Source: Frateuria terrea (GTDB lineage Bacteria; Pseudomonadota; Gammaproteobacteria; Xanthomonadales; Rhodanobacteraceae). Taken from it: a stretch of DNA of 64,000 nt. Position 1 is the first letter of the stretch. Every line of letters starts with the position of its first letter. Location: positions 290,454-354,453 of the forward strand of contig NZ_FOXL01000005.1 of NCBI RefSeq assembly GCF_900115705.1, written 5' to 3'. Under the pieces are notes generated by a model. That model did not search any database and was not told the DNA's origin. It saw only the letters and a program-made list of their open reading frames with translations. Of this stretch, positions 15,899 to 24,719 are shown one piece after another. The position numbers and the translations under genes are program-made.

Positions 15899-17728
15899 CT
15901 AGCCCAGGCGCTCCTGCAGATAGGCCAGTACCTGCTCAGCCAACTGCTCCGCGCGCTGCCCCTCGGTATTGAGGTGCAGCTCCGGCGCAGCCGGCCGCTC
16001 GTATGGCGAGTCGATACCGGTGAAATTGCTGATCCGCCCCGCCCGCGCCTTGGCGTAAAGCCCCTTCGGGTCGCGCTCCTCGCAGTCGGCCAGCGGCGTG
16101 TCCACGAACACCTCGACGAACTCGCCCTCGGCAAAGCGCCTGCGCGCGAAGTCGCGCTCGCCCGCGAACGGCGAGATCACGCAGACCAGCACCACCAGTC
16201 CGGCGTCGACCATCAGGTGTGCCACTTCGGCTACGCGGCGCACGTTCTCCACGCGCGACTCGGCGGTGAAGCCCAGGTCCACGTTGAGGCCGTGGCGCAG
16301 GTTGTCGCCGTCCAGCAGGTAGGTGTGGAAGCCCTGCGCGGCCAGTTTGCGCTCGACCAGGTTGGCGATGGTCGACTTGCCCGCGCCGGAAAGGCCGGTG
16401 AACCACAGGCACAGCGGCTGCTGGCCCTTGGCCAGCGCGCGCGTGGACTTGTCCACGTCGGTGTGTTGCCAGTGGATGTTGTTCGCCCGCTGCAGCGCGA
16501 AGTCGAGCATGCCGCAGGCGACCGTGGCGTTGCTCTGGCGGTCGACCAGGATGAAGCCGCCCAGCTCGCGGTTGTCGGCATAGCTCTCGAAGGCCAGCGG
16601 CCGGTCCAGGTCGATGTTGCAGTAGCCGACCTCGTTGAGCTCCAGCCGCCGCGCCGCCAGCGGCGCCTGCGTGTTGACGTCGACCTTGTGCTTGATCGCG
16701 GTGATCCGCGCGTTGACCGTGGCCGTACCCAGGCGCAACAGGTAGCTGCGGTTTGGCAGCAGCGGCGCATCGCCGAACCAGACCAGATGGCAGCCGAACT
16801 GGTCGGCCACCGGTGCCGGTTGCGCAGCGGCAGCGATCACGTCGCCACGGCTGATGTCGAGCTCGCGGTCCAGGCACAGCGTGACGGCCTGGCCACTGAA
16901 CGCTTCCGCCAGATCGAACGACGACCCGACGATCCGCTCGACCCGCGCGTGTTGCCCACCCGGCTGTACCAGCACCTCCTCGCCCACCGCCACGCGCCCG
17001 CCGCAAACCGTGCCGGCGTAACCGCGGAAATGCTGGTCCGGGCGGTTCACCCACTGCACCGGCAGGCGGAAGTGTTGCGGAGGCGCCACTTCGGCATCCA
17101 TGGATTCCAGCAATTCGACCAGGCTGGGACCCTGGTACCAGGGCATGCGCGTGGAGCGCAGGCCGACGTTGTCGCCCTCCGGCGCCACCACCGGCAGCGC
17201 ATCGACCGACTCGATGCCCATGGTGGCCGCCATAGCGCGGTACGGTTCGACGATGGACGCATAGACGTCCGCATCCAGCCCGACCAGATCCATCTTGTTC
17301 ACCGCCAGGATGATGCGGCGGATGCCCAGCAGCGCACAGATGTACGTGTGCCGGCGCGTCTGCGGCAGCAAGCCCTTGCGCGCGTCGACCAGCACGACCG
17401 CCAGGTCTACCTGCGAGGCGCCGGTGGCCATGTTGCGGGTGTACTGCTCGTGCCCGGGACAGTCGCCGACGATGAAGCTGCGCCGCGCGGTGTGGAAATA
17501 GCGCCAGGCCACGTCGATGGTGATGCCCTGCTCGCGCTCGGCGTCCAGCCCGTCGGTGACCAGCGCGAAATCCAGCGCCGCGCCGCCACGCTTGGTGCTG
17601 TCGCGACGCAAGGCTTCGAGCTGGTCGTCGGCAAGCATGCCGGCGTCGTACAGCAGTCGGCCGAGCAGCGTGCTCTTGCCGTCGTCCACGCTGCCGCAGG
17701 TGATGAAGCGAAGCAGAGCGGCGGCCAT
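15899..17728 (-). CDS. cysNC: Bifunctional sulfate adenylyltransferase subunit 1 / APS kinase
   Basis: A 609-residue fusion. ATG 17728 overlaps the last base of the cysD stop. The N-terminal part is the GTPase subunit CysN, with P-loop GSVDDGKST (12-20), [11 protein letters not shown] and NKMDL motifs and an EF-Tu-like barrel region. The C-terminal part from about residue 440 is APS kinase CysC, with P-loop GLSGAGKST near 445, [12 protein letters not shown] and a lid region [12 protein letters not shown]. Together with CysD it makes APS from sulfate and ATP, and then PAPS. PAPS feeds assimilatory reduction and sulfotransferases; one of the latter is encoded just across the divergent promoter. 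Confidence 0.96.
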   Translation of the reverse strand: MAAALLRFITCGSVDDGKSTLLGRLLYDAGMLADDQLEALRRDSTKRGGAALDFALVTDGLDAEREQGITIDVAWRYFHTARRSFIVGDCPGHEQYTRNMATGASQVDLAVVLVDARKGLLPQTRRHTYICALLGIRRIILAVNKMDLVGLDADVYASIVEPYRAMAATMGIESVDALPVVAPEGDNVGLRSTRMPWYQGPSLVELLESMDAEVAPPQHFRLPVQWVNRPDQHFRGYAGTVCGGRVAVGEEVLVQPGGQHARVERIVGSSFDLAEAFSGQAVTLCLDRELDISRGDVIAAAAQPAPVADQFGCHLVWFGDAPLLPNRSYLLRLGTATVNARITAIKHKVDVNTQAPLAARRLELNEVGYCNIDLDRPLAFESYADNRELGGFILVDRQSNATVACGMLDFALQRANNIHWQHTDVDKSTRALAKGQQPLCLWFTGLSGAGKSTIANLVERKLAAQGFHTYLLDGDNLRHGLNVDLGFTAESRVENVRRVAEVAHLMVDAGLVVLVCVISPFAGERDFARRRFAEGEFVEVFVDTPLADCEERDPKGLYAKARAGRISNFTGIDSPYERPAAPELHLNTEGQRAEQLAEQVLAYLQERLG

Positions 17729-18630
17729 CAGAAGTAGCCCTCCTGCTTCTTTTTCTCCATCGAGCTCGCCCCGTCGTGGTCGATGATGCGGCCCTGGCGT
17801 TCGGAGCTGCGCGAGGCGCGCATCTCCTCGATGATCGCGTCCAGCGAGCTGGCGTCCGACTCGATCGCACCGGTCAGCGGGTAGCAACCGAGCGTGCGGA
17901 AGCGCACGCGGCGCTGCTCGATGCGCTCGCCCTCGCGCAGCACGAAGCGCTCGTCGTCGACCATGATGAGCGCACCGTCGCGCTCGACCACCGGCCGCTC
18001 CCTCGCGAAATACAACGGCACCACCTCGATCCGCTCGCGGCGGATGTATTCCCACACGTCCAGCTCCGTCCAGTTGGACAGCGGGAACACGCGCACGCTT
18101 TCGCCGGTGCGGAGCTGTGTGTTCCAGGTACGCCACAGTTCCGGCCGCTGCTGCTTGGGGTCCCAGCGGTGCTGCGCGCTGCGAAAGGAGAAGATGCGTT
18201 CCTTGGCGCGCGACTTTTCCTCGTCGCGGCGGGCGCCGCCGATGGCCGCGTCGAACTGGTACTGGTCCAGCGCCTGCTTCAGCGCCTGGGTCTTCATCAC
18301 GTCGGTATGCACCGCCGCGCCGTGGGTCAAGGGCGAGATGCCCTGGCGCACGCCGTCCTGGTTGACGTGCACCAGCATGCGGACGTCGCCATGATCGGCC
18401 ACGCGGTCGCGGAAGGCGATCATCTCGCGGAACTTCCAGGTGGTATCCACGTGGAGCAGGGGCAGCGGCGGCGGCGCCGGGCGGCAGGCCTTGCGCAGCA
18501 GGTGCAGCAGCACGGTGGAGTCCTTGCCGATGGAGTAGAGCATCACCGGGCGACGGAAACAGGCAAACACTTCACGCAGGACCTGGATGCCTTCCGCTTC
18601 CAGATCGTCGAGATGGGACAGGCGTTGCAT
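17728..18630 (-). CDS. cysD: Sulfate adenylyltransferase subunit 2
   Basis: A 300-residue ATP-pyrophosphatase-type subunit. ATG 18630 gives the normal start [20 protein letters not shown]. The PP-loop SIGKDST lies at about 33-39, with [10 protein letters not shown] and the [20 protein letters not shown] stretch typical of CysD. The C-terminus KKKQEGYF is the conserved end of this subunit. It forms the heterodimer with CysN that adenylates sulfate. Its stop and the cysNC start share one base, so the two are coupled. The other cys reduction genes are not in the window. Confidence 0.96.
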   Translation of the reverse strand: MQRLSHLDDLEAEGIQVLREVFACFRRPVMLYSIGKDSTVLLHLLRKACRPAPPPLPLLHVDTTWKFREMIAFRDRVADHGDVRMLVHVNQDGVRQGISPLTHGAAVHTDVMKTQALKQALDQYQFDAAIGGARRDEEKSRAKERIFSFRSAQHRWDPKQQRPELWRTWNTQLRTGESVRVFPLSNWTELDVWEYIRRERIEVVPLYFARERPVVERDGALIMVDDERFVLREGERIEQRRVRFRTLGCYPLTGAIESDASSLDAIIEEMRASRSSERQGRIIDHDGASSMEKKKQEGYF

Positions 18631-18768
18631 CGGGACGGGCTTGGATTCCGGGCCACGCGGCGCGGGCGAAGCGCACACGCTAGCAGACTTGCGCCAGCCT
18701 GCGTGACCTGCCCCGGCGGCCAACTGCGGAGAAGCCTTACCATTGCCGTCCCACCGGCGAGATCATCC

Positions 18769-20385
18769 ATGCCCGCATCCTGGCCGCGGCCCGAGCATCC
18801 GACCGACCTGCCCACGCGTGCCGCCGGCCTCGCGCAGGCGCAACTGCGCGAGCTCGAGGCGGCCGCCCGGTTGATCCGCGAGGGCGCGCTGGCGCCGGCG
18901 CAGCAGGCGCTCGGTGCCCTGCTTGTCCAGGCGCCGGAACATCCCGAAGTACTGCGCCTGCTGGGCATCCTGCACACCCGTGGGCGGCAGTACGACGCCG
19001 CGCGCACCGCGCTGGGCCAGGCGCTGCAGCATTGGCCGGACGATCCGCTCGCACTCACCGACATGGGCAATGCCGAACAGGCGGCGGGCGATGTGGAGAC
19101 GGCGCTGGCGTACTGGCGCCGCGCCTGCGCGCTGGCGCCGGACTATCCGATGGGCTGGTCCAACCTCGGCCGCAACCTGCAGGTGCTCGGCTTCACCGAA
19201 CCCGCGGTGGAGGCGCTCGAACACGCCTGCACGCTGGGGCCGTCGCTGCTGCCCGCGCATGTGCTGCTCGGCGATGCGCTGGTGCATCTGGGCCGCTTCG
19301 ACGAGGCCGACCGCCGCTACCGCGCCGCACTCGCGCTGCATCCGGCCTGTGGCGATGCCTGGCGCGGCCTGGCCAACATGAAGACGCGGCCGCTTTCGGC
19401 GGAGGATCGCGCGCAGCTAGTCGCCTTGCTCAAACGCACCGACGTCGCCGAGCCCGACCGCATCGCCCTGGGCTTCGCGCTGGGCAAGGCCAGCGAGGAC
19501 CAGGGCTGTTATGAGGAAGCCTTCGCCGCGATCAGCGACGCCAACGCGCGCCAGCGCCGGCTGGCGCCATGGCACGCCGGTGGCTTCCATGCCTTCGTCG
19601 AATCGGTGCTCGCCGCCGGCGCCAAGCTGCCGGCATCCCCGCACGCCGCGCTGGGCGAGGAGGCGATTTTCATCGTCGGCCTGCCGCGCTCCGGTTCCAC
19701 CCTGTTCGAGCAGATCCTCGCCGCGCACCCGCAGGTCGAAGGCGCCAGCGAACTGCCGGACCTGGGCGAGGTGCTGGTGGAGGAATCGGCCCGCCGCGGC
19801 CAGCCGTTCCCCCGGTGGGTGCCCACCACCGGCGCCGAGGACTGGCAGCGCCTGGGCCGGCGCTACCTCGAACGTACCGCGCGCTGGCGCCGGCAGCGCC
19901 CGCGCTTCACCGACAAGCTGCCGGAGAACTGGCTCTACAGCGGCGTGCTCGGCGCGATGCTGCCCGGCGCGCGCATCGTCGACGTGCGGCGCGATGTACT
20001 GGAGGCCGGCTGGTCGTGCTTCAAGCAGCAGTTCTACCGGCTGCCGCATTTCGCCTGCACGCTGACCGACATCGCCGCCTACCTGCGTGACTACGAAGCG
20101 GCGATGGATCGCTGGCAGGCTGCCGCGCCCGGACGCATCCGCACGCAGCCTTACGAGGCGCTGCTGGCCGATCCCGAAGCCGAGATCCGCGCCCTGCTCG
20201 CGTTCTGCGGCCTGCCCTTCGACCCCGCCTGCCTGGACTTCCACCGCGCCATGCGGGCGATCCGCACGCCCAGCGCCGCGCAGGTACGCCAGCCGCTCAG
20301 CCGCGGCACGGCGCGGGCCGAACATTACGGACGCCTGCTCGATCCGTTGCGGCTGGGCCTCGGGCGGCCCCTGGCTCCGCGGTAG
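18769..20385 (+). CDS. TPR-repeat protein with C-terminal sulfotransferase domain
   Basis: A 538-residue two-part protein. ATG 18769 is chosen because the frame upstream runs antisense to cysD. Residues about 25-220 contain tandem tetratricopeptide repeats (for example ALTDMGNAEQAAGDVETALAYW and GWSNLGRNLQVLGFTEPAVEAL). From about 295 the sulfotransferase fold begins with the PAPS 5'-phosphosulfate motif LPRSGSTLFEQIL (305-317) and the 3'-phosphate region RRDVLEAGWSCFKQQF. Such proteins transfer sulfate from PAPS to a substrate held or selected by the repeats; the acceptor is unknown. It is divergent from cysD-cysNC, which makes PAPS. No signal peptide is seen. Confidence 0.92.
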   Translation: MPASWPRPEHPTDLPTRAAGLAQAQLRELEAAARLIREGALAPAQQALGALLVQAPEHPEVLRLLGILHTRGRQYDAARTALGQALQHWPDDPLALTDMGNAEQAAGDVETALAYWRRACALAPDYPMGWSNLGRNLQVLGFTEPAVEALEHACTLGPSLLPAHVLLGDALVHLGRFDEADRRYRAALALHPACGDAWRGLANMKTRPLSAEDRAQLVALLKRTDVAEPDRIALGFALGKASEDQGCYEEAFAAISDANARQRRLAPWHAGGFHAFVESVLAAGAKLPASPHAALGEEAIFIVGLPRSGSTLFEQILAAHPQVEGASELPDLGEVLVEESARRGQPFPRWVPTTGAEDWQRLGRRYLERTARWRRQRPRFTDKLPENWLYSGVLGAMLPGARIVDVRRDVLEAGWSCFKQQFYRLPHFACTLTDIAAYLRDYEAAMDRWQAAAPGRIRTQPYEALLADPEAEIRALLAFCGLPFDPACLDFHRAMRAIRTPSAAQVRQPLSRGTARAEHYGRLLDPLRLGLGRPLAPR

Positions 20386-20469
20386 GCCAGCTCCCACCGG
20401 AACAGGGATGGCTTTGTGCCGCGGCGCCCATACTTTCCGAAGGAGCACTACGCCAGCAGGGCCACCGGC

Positions 20470-21252
20470 ATGCCTACCCTTCCCAGCCTCTACATCTCCC
20501 ACGGCTCCCCGATGACCGCGCTGCAGCCGGGCGCCGTGCGCGAGCGCCTGGCCGAACTGTCCGCCGACCTGCCGCGGCCGCAGGCCATCCTCATCGCCAC
20601 CGCACACTGGCTCAGCGCGCAGCCGCGGGTGGGCGGCGCCGCGCAACCGGACACCGTGCACGACTTCTTCGGCTTCCCCGCCGCGCTTTACGACATCCGC
20701 TACCCCGCGCCCGGCGCGCCGGCGCTGGCCGACCGCGCATTGCAACTGCTGGTCGGCGCGGGCCTGCAGGCCACACTCGATCCCCGCCAGGGGCTCGACC
20801 ACGGCGCCTGGGTACCCCTGCGCCTGCTCTATCCGGACGCCGACATCCCGGTGGTACCGCTCTCGATCCAGCCCGAGCGCGATCCGGCCCATCACCTGGC
20901 GGTCGGCCGCGCGCTGGCGCCGCTGCGGGACGAAGGCGTGCTGGTGATCGGCTCGGGCAGCATCACCCACAACCTGGGCGACCTGCGCATGGGTTACGGC
21001 GCGGAACGCGAGGCGCCGTACGTGCGTCCGTTCATCGCCTGGGTGGAAGAACGCCTGGGCGCCGGCGATGTCGATGCGCTGCTCGATTACCGCCGCCAGG
21101 CGCCGTTCGCCCAGCGCGCGCATCCGACCGATGAACACCTGCTGCCGCTGTTCGTGGCGCTCGGCGCCGCCGGCACGCAGCCGGCGGCGCAGCGCATCGA
21201 TGCCGGCATCGACCACGGCATCCTGGCGATGGACATCTACCGCTTCGGTTGA
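20470..21252 (+). CDS. ygiD: 4,5-DOPA-extradiol-dioxygenase-like protein (LigB superfamily)
   Basis: A 260-residue protein of the class III extradiol dioxygenase superfamily, DODA group. ATG 20470 gives MPTLPSLYISHGSP, the usual start. Metal-ligand histidines are visible at His11 (ISHGSP) and His46 (TAHW), with further conserved histidines at 64, 111 (LDHGAWVPL) and 167 (SITHN), and the C-terminal GIDHGILAMDIYRFG. E. coli YgiD of this group is a zinc or iron enzyme with ring-opening activity on L-DOPA in vitro; the natural substrate is unclear. It follows the sulfotransferase gene by 84 bases and may be co-transcribed. Confidence 0.9.
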   Translation: MPTLPSLYISHGSPMTALQPGAVRERLAELSADLPRPQAILIATAHWLSAQPRVGGAAQPDTVHDFFGFPAALYDIRYPAPGAPALADRALQLLVGAGLQATLDPRQGLDHGAWVPLRLLYPDADIPVVPLSIQPERDPAHHLAVGRALAPLRDEGVLVIGSGSITHNLGDLRMGYGAEREAPYVRPFIAWVEERLGAGDVDALLDYRRQAPFAQRAHPTDEHLLPLFVALGAAGTQPAAQRIDAGIDHGILAMDIYRFG

Positions 21253-21263
21253 GCTGAACGCCT

Positions 21264-21602
21264 TTACTTGACCACCACGGTGCCGACCATCATCGGATGG
21301 ATCGAGCAGTAGTAGGCGTAGGTTCCAGGCCGACTGAAGGTCACCGCATAGCCGTCCCCGGTGTCCAGCGCCGCGGACGAGCGGAACAGCGCGCCGGCGC
21401 TGGTGACGGTGTGCGGCTCCTCGTCCAGGTTGCTCCAGGCCACGCGCGTGCCTGCGCGCACGTTGAGCACCTTGGGCGAGAACGCGAAATTGCGGATCTG
21501 CACCTTCACCGTCGCTGCCGCTCCTGCGGCATGCAGCGGCAGGAAACCCGAGACGGCCATGGCAATGGCCAGCGCGCCGAGCAGCGGCCACCGGCGCCTC
21601 AT
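21264..21602 (-). CDS. Plastocyanin/amicyanin-like cupredoxin, periplasmic
   Basis: A 112-residue precursor. ATG 21602 overlaps the stop of the metallophosphoesterase gene by four bases (ATGA). Residues 1-29 are a signal peptide (MRRRWPLLGALAIAMAVSG and a short tail). The mature domain carries a type 1 copper site: His64 in EEPHTVTS, Cys99 and His102 in YYCSIHPMM and Met105, with spacing like amicyanin (C-x2-H-x2-M). It probably carries electrons or binds copper in the periplasm. It is co-translated with the Tat metallophosphoesterase and lies opposite an ECF sigma/anti-sigma pair that likely controls it. Confidence 0.93.
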   Translation of the reverse strand: MRRRWPLLGALAIAMAVSGFLPLHAAGAAATVKVQIRNFAFSPKVLNVRAGTRVAWSNLDEEPHTVTSAGALFRSSAALDTGDGYAVTFSRPGTYAYYCSIHPMMVGTVVVK

Positions 21603-22537
21603 GGCAAGGCCTCCTCGGTGATCGCAAGCATCTGGCGACCCTGCACGTGCCGCACCTCGCGCACGCCGATGTAGCTGTGCAGCCGCCCTGGCGGCACGTC
21701 CTTCAAGGGGCCAGGCCCGGGACCGACGCCCGGCGGCGGCTGCGGGTAGGCGGTGGAGCGCGCGGTGTGGAAGGTGATCGTGCCCTCGATCTTCTGCTGG
21801 ATCTGGTGGATGTGCCCGTTCAGCACGCTCACCGAGCCGAACCGCCGCAGGTAAGCCATCGCCTGTGCGCTGTCGTCGGTGCCCCAGCCCCACTGCGGGT
21901 ACAGCGGCCACAGCGGCATGTGCGCGAACACCACCACCGGCGTCTCTGCCGACAGCGGCGCCAGGTCCTTCTTCAGCCAGGCCAGCTGTTCCGCGCCCAG
22001 GTAGCCCAGTCCACCGGCCCTGAGGCCGAGCACGTTGACCAGGCCGACGAAATGCACGCCGCGATGATCGAAGCTGTACCAGCCGCCCGGCTGCTGGCGC
22101 TGGCCGAAGCGGCGGAAGAACTCCGCGCCATTGTCGCCGATCACGTCGTGCTCGCCCGGCACGTAGAACACCTGGCGCGCGCGGCCCTCGCCCATCACGC
22201 CGGCCAGCGTGTCGAATTCGTCCGCGCGGGACAGGTGGGTGAGGTCGCCGGTGTGGATCAGGAAGTCGGGCCGCCGTGGCTGCGCATCGACCAATGCGAG
22301 CGAGGCGCGCAGGCTGCCGACCACGTCCATGTTCGGCGCCTTGTGGAAACCGATGTGCGAATCGCTGATCTGCACGAAGCTGAAGCTGGCGTCCGGGTCG
22401 CCCACCGCGCCGCGATCGAGCGTGCGCGCCTGCAACACGCCGCCCTTCATCAGCCAGAGGGTGCCGGTGCCCGCCCAGGCCATGCACTTGAGGAAATGGC
22501 GCCGGCCGCTCGCGGCGTCTTCGGGGTGGTCGTTCAT
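21599..22537 (-). CDS. Tat-exported metallophosphoesterase
   Basis: A 312-residue calcineurin-like phosphoesterase. A twin-arginine signal is present (GRRHFLKCMAWAG, from residue 11). Metal-binding motifs are D59-x-H61 (ISDSHIG), HTGDLTH (95-101), GEHD (128-131), AHMPL and NGHIH. In most relatives the third motif is GNHD; here Glu replaces the bridging Asn, which may change metal choice. The substrate is unknown. It is the first gene of a two-gene unit with the cupredoxin and is divergent from the ECF sigma gene, which suggests a shared stress response in the cell envelope. Confidence 0.9.
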   Translation of the reverse strand: MNDHPEDAASGRRHFLKCMAWAGTGTLWLMKGGVLQARTLDRGAVGDPDASFSFVQISDSHIGFHKAPNMDVVGSLRASLALVDAQPRRPDFLIHTGDLTHLSRADEFDTLAGVMGEGRARQVFYVPGEHDVIGDNGAEFFRRFGQRQQPGGWYSFDHRGVHFVGLVNVLGLRAGGLGYLGAEQLAWLKKDLAPLSAETPVVVFAHMPLWPLYPQWGWGTDDSAQAMAYLRRFGSVSVLNGHIHQIQQKIEGTITFHTARSTAYPQPPPGVGPGPGPLKDVPPGRLHSYIGVREVRHVQGRQMLAITEEALP

Positions 22538-22636
22538 GTCGGTCGCTCCAGGCAGGGCGCGTGGCCGGATGGCCAGCGCAGGACGCGCACGTTGCCGGCG
22601 CCTTCCCTACCTGCACTACCGCGCCGCCGGGCCGGG

Positions 22637-22663
22637 TATTCCGGTCGGCCCACGCCGGGAATA
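22637..22663. promoter_or_regulatory. Mirrored GGAATA boxes in the divergent ECF promoter region
   Basis: GGAATA occurs on the plus strand at 22658-22663 and on the minus strand at 22642-22637 (TATTCC), forming an imperfect inverted repeat centred near 22650. The region separates the metallophosphoesterase-cupredoxin unit from the ECF sigma unit. Each copy could be the -35 element of an ECF-dependent promoter pointing outwards, or the pair could be an operator. The plus copy is only about 30 bases from ATG 22693, so that transcript would have almost no leader. Confidence 0.45.
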
Positions 22664-22692
22664 AAGTCGCCGCGAGCGAGGTAATCACCCTT

Positions 22693-23262
22693 ATGCCCGC
22701 CAACCCCTTCGCCCGCCCCTCCCAGGAGGCCGCCACCTCGGTTCGCTTCGAGGCCGAGGTGCTGCCCTGGCTGGACGCGGCCTACAACCTCGCCCGCTGG
22801 CTGGTGCGCAATGACGCCGACGCGCAGGACGTGGTGCAGGAATCGCTGCTGCGCGCGCTGCGCTACTTCGGCAGTTTCCACGGCGGCGATGCCCGCGTGT
22901 GGCTGCTCGCGATCGTGCGCAACACCTGCTACACGCTGCACGCCAGGCACGCGCCCGAAGGCCGGCACGCAAGCCTGGACGACGAAGCCCTGGCGTTGCC
23001 GGACGACTGCCCCTCGCCCGAGGCGCTCACCCTGCTCGCGGTGGACGTCGGCTCGCTGCGGCAGGCACTCGAACGCCTGCCGCCGCCGCTGCGCGAGATG
23101 ATCGTGCTGCGCGAGCTGGAGGAGTGTTCGTACAAGGAGATTGCGACCGTCACCGGCCAGAAGATCGGCACTGTGATGTCGCGGCTGGCGCGGGCGCGCG
23201 AACGCCTGCGGGCGGAACTGTCCCACCCGACCACGGAGGCGGGCCGCCATGACGTGCGATGA
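22693..23262 (+). CDS. ECF-family RNA polymerase sigma factor
   Basis: A 189-residue sigma-70 factor with regions 2 and 4 only. ATG 22693 is chosen as the start that does not run into the divergent promoter. Region 2 reads ARWLVRNDADAQDVVQESLLRALRYFGSF, and region 4 reads LERLPPPLREMIVLRELEECSYKEIATVTGQKIGTVMSRLARARERL. A DNA-binding helix-turn-helix is clear in region 4. The following anti-sigma gene starts 14 bases before its stop, typical of a coupled sigma/anti-sigma pair. Its likely targets are its own operon and the divergent metallophosphoesterase-cupredoxin unit. Confidence 0.95.
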   Translation: MPANPFARPSQEAATSVRFEAEVLPWLDAAYNLARWLVRNDADAQDVVQESLLRALRYFGSFHGGDARVWLLAIVRNTCYTLHARHAPEGRHASLDDEALALPDDCPSPEALTLLAVDVGSLRQALERLPPPLREMIVLRELEECSYKEIATVTGQKIGTVMSRLARARERLRAELSHPTTEAGRHDVR

Positions 23263-24013
23263 AATCCGGCTGCTGCTGCATGCCTACCTGGACGACGAAC
23301 TGGACGCGGCGCAGAGCGCGGCGGTGCTGGCACACCTTGCCGGCTGCGCGGCCTGCACCGCCCGCTACGAAGACCACGCCCGCCTGCGCGAAGCGCTGGC
23401 GCAACCGGACCTGTACCGGCCTGCGCCCGATGCGCTGCGCGAACGCTGGCTCGCCTCGCAGCCGACCGCGCCAGTCACGGCCCGGCCGCGCCGGGGGCCG
23501 ATCGCCCTGGCGCTGGCGGCCGGCTTCGCCGGCGCGCTGCTGCTCACCAGCCCGGCCTGGATCGACAGCCTGCGTGCACCCGGGACGGCCGACGGCGCGC
23601 TGGTCGCGCAGGCCATCTCCGGCCACCTGCGGTCGCTGCAGCCACAGCACCTGATGGACGTGGTCTCGTCCGACCGGCACACGGTCAAGCCGTGGTTCGA
23701 GGGACGGCTGGATTTCTCGCCGCAGGTGAAGGACCTGGCCAGCCAGGGCTTTCCGCTGGCCGGGGGCCGTCTGGACGTGGTGGGCGGGCGCAGCGTGGCG
23801 GCGCTGGTCTACCGGCGGCACCTGCACGTGATCAACCTGTTCCAGTGGCCGGACGAAGTTTCGGAGCCGCGGCCACGAATGATCCGCCAGCACGGCTACG
23901 CCGCCATCGAATGGTCCGCCGACGGCATGCGCTACGTCGCGGTGTCTGACCTCGGCGAGGGCGAACTGCAGGAGTTCGTGCGCGACTTCCGCGAAGGTGC
24001 CGCGCTGCGCTGA
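23249..24013 (+). CDS. Membrane anti-sigma factor with zinc-finger motif
   Basis: A 254-residue partner of the ECF sigma factor. The N-terminal domain has the zinc-binding anti-sigma pattern: Cys3, His29, Cys33 and Cys36 (HLAGCAAC). A single hydrophobic segment lies at about 84-101 (PIALALAAGFAGALLL), so the N-terminus is cytoplasmic and the C-terminal 150 residues are periplasmic. The periplasmic part contains VKPWFEGRLDFSP and LVYRRHLHVINLFQWP, which recur in this kind of anti-sigma factor. It would hold the sigma factor until an envelope signal, perhaps metal or redox stress, releases it. The overlap with the sigma gene is 14 bases. Confidence 0.93.
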   Translation: MTCDEIRLLLHAYLDDELDAAQSAAVLAHLAGCAACTARYEDHARLREALAQPDLYRPAPDALRERWLASQPTAPVTARPRRGPIALALAAGFAGALLLTSPAWIDSLRAPGTADGALVAQAISGHLRSLQPQHLMDVVSSDRHTVKPWFEGRLDFSPQVKDLASQGFPLAGGRLDVVGGRSVAALVYRRHLHVINLFQWPDEVSEPRPRMIRQHGYAAIEWSADGMRYVAVSDLGEGELQEFVRDFREGAALR

Positions 24014-24021
24014 ATTGCGCC

Positions 24022-24408
24022 TCAGGCGCTCTGCGGCAACGGCGGCGCGTTGTCGCCCGAAGGATCGAGCCAATCTTCCGGCGTCAGCGGGCGCAGGCCG
24101 TGGGCGATACGCCCCTTGTCGCACTGCAGGCTGTGCCGGCCGAATTCCCAGGACGGTTCGACCTCGCGGCACACCGACGGCTTGATCGGATGGATGCCGC
24201 AATAGGCCGCCTCGCCGATGGTGCCCTTCAGGGCAACGCAACGCGGCTGCTTCGACTGCGTGCCGCGCATCACCACGCGATGCGGGTCGAGTTGCTCGGT
24301 GAGGTCGGCCGGCACCGTACCGCCCAGGAAGGGGTCGGTCTCGGACCAGTGGAAGGCGATGCGGAAGAAGGCGCAGCAGGCGCCGCAGCTCAGGCAGGGA
24401 TGGGCCAT
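24022..24408 (-). CDS. YkgJ-family cysteine cluster protein
   Basis: A 128-residue cytoplasmic protein. ATG 24408 gives the family start MAHPCLSCGACCAFF; an upstream ATG in the same frame is less likely. Cysteines at 5, 8, 11 and 12, then Cys in QPRCVAL, YCGIHPIKPSVCREVEPS and LQCDK form the conserved cluster of the YkgJ (zinc/iron-chelating) family. The IHPIKPSVCR signature is typical. The function is not established; metal or Fe-S binding is assumed. It is convergent with the anti-sigma gene. Confidence 0.88.
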   Translation of the reverse strand: MAHPCLSCGACCAFFRIAFHWSETDPFLGGTVPADLTEQLDPHRVVMRGTQSKQPRCVALKGTIGEAAYCGIHPIKPSVCREVEPSWEFGRHSLQCDKGRIAHGLRPLTPEDWLDPSGDNAPPLPQSA

Positions 24409-24719
24409 GGGAAGAACGCAGGGCGCACCCCGAGGCACGCAGCGCGCGGATTCTAGAGCGCGGCGAGGCTGGGCGGAAGATGGTTGGCGCAGGTGCCCAA
24501 AGCCTTGGTGGGCGGTTGTTTAGGTAGGTCGGGCTGCGGCATGCGGCGGCCCTTCGACTCCACTCCGTATCGCTCGGGCCGAGCGGTGAAAGAGTTCGAC
24601 GCCAACCGCCCCGCGCGATCCGCTTCGCGACGCTCGGGGCAACGACGGAAGATGCCGATACGCGCCACCGCTCATGCCTGGGCAGGCCCATCGGGGCGAA
24701 ATCCAAAAAGCCGCCACCC
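24409..24719. other. Intergenic gap with repeat-like sequence
   Basis: About 310 bases between two minus-strand genes. It contains a stretch near 24548-24645 (CCCTTCGACTCCACTCCGT and CGCTTCGCGACGCTCGGGG) that resembles dispersed intergenic repeats such as the one at 15780, but no coding sequence or clear promoter is seen. Confidence 0.4.

Noticed and set aside
15936-17870. Second minus-strand frame inside cysNC
   Set aside because: It is an out-of-frame shadow of cysNC with Arg-rich content.
19417-21627. Minus-strand frame of about 730 codons opposite the sulfotransferase and dioxygenase genes
   Set aside because: It overlaps two well-supported plus-strand genes and reads as low-complexity Arg/Gly/Ala sequence.
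22637-22663. Transcription terminator between the divergent ECF units
   Set aside because: The inverted repeat has a 14-base loop and no T run, and both flanking genes point outwards.
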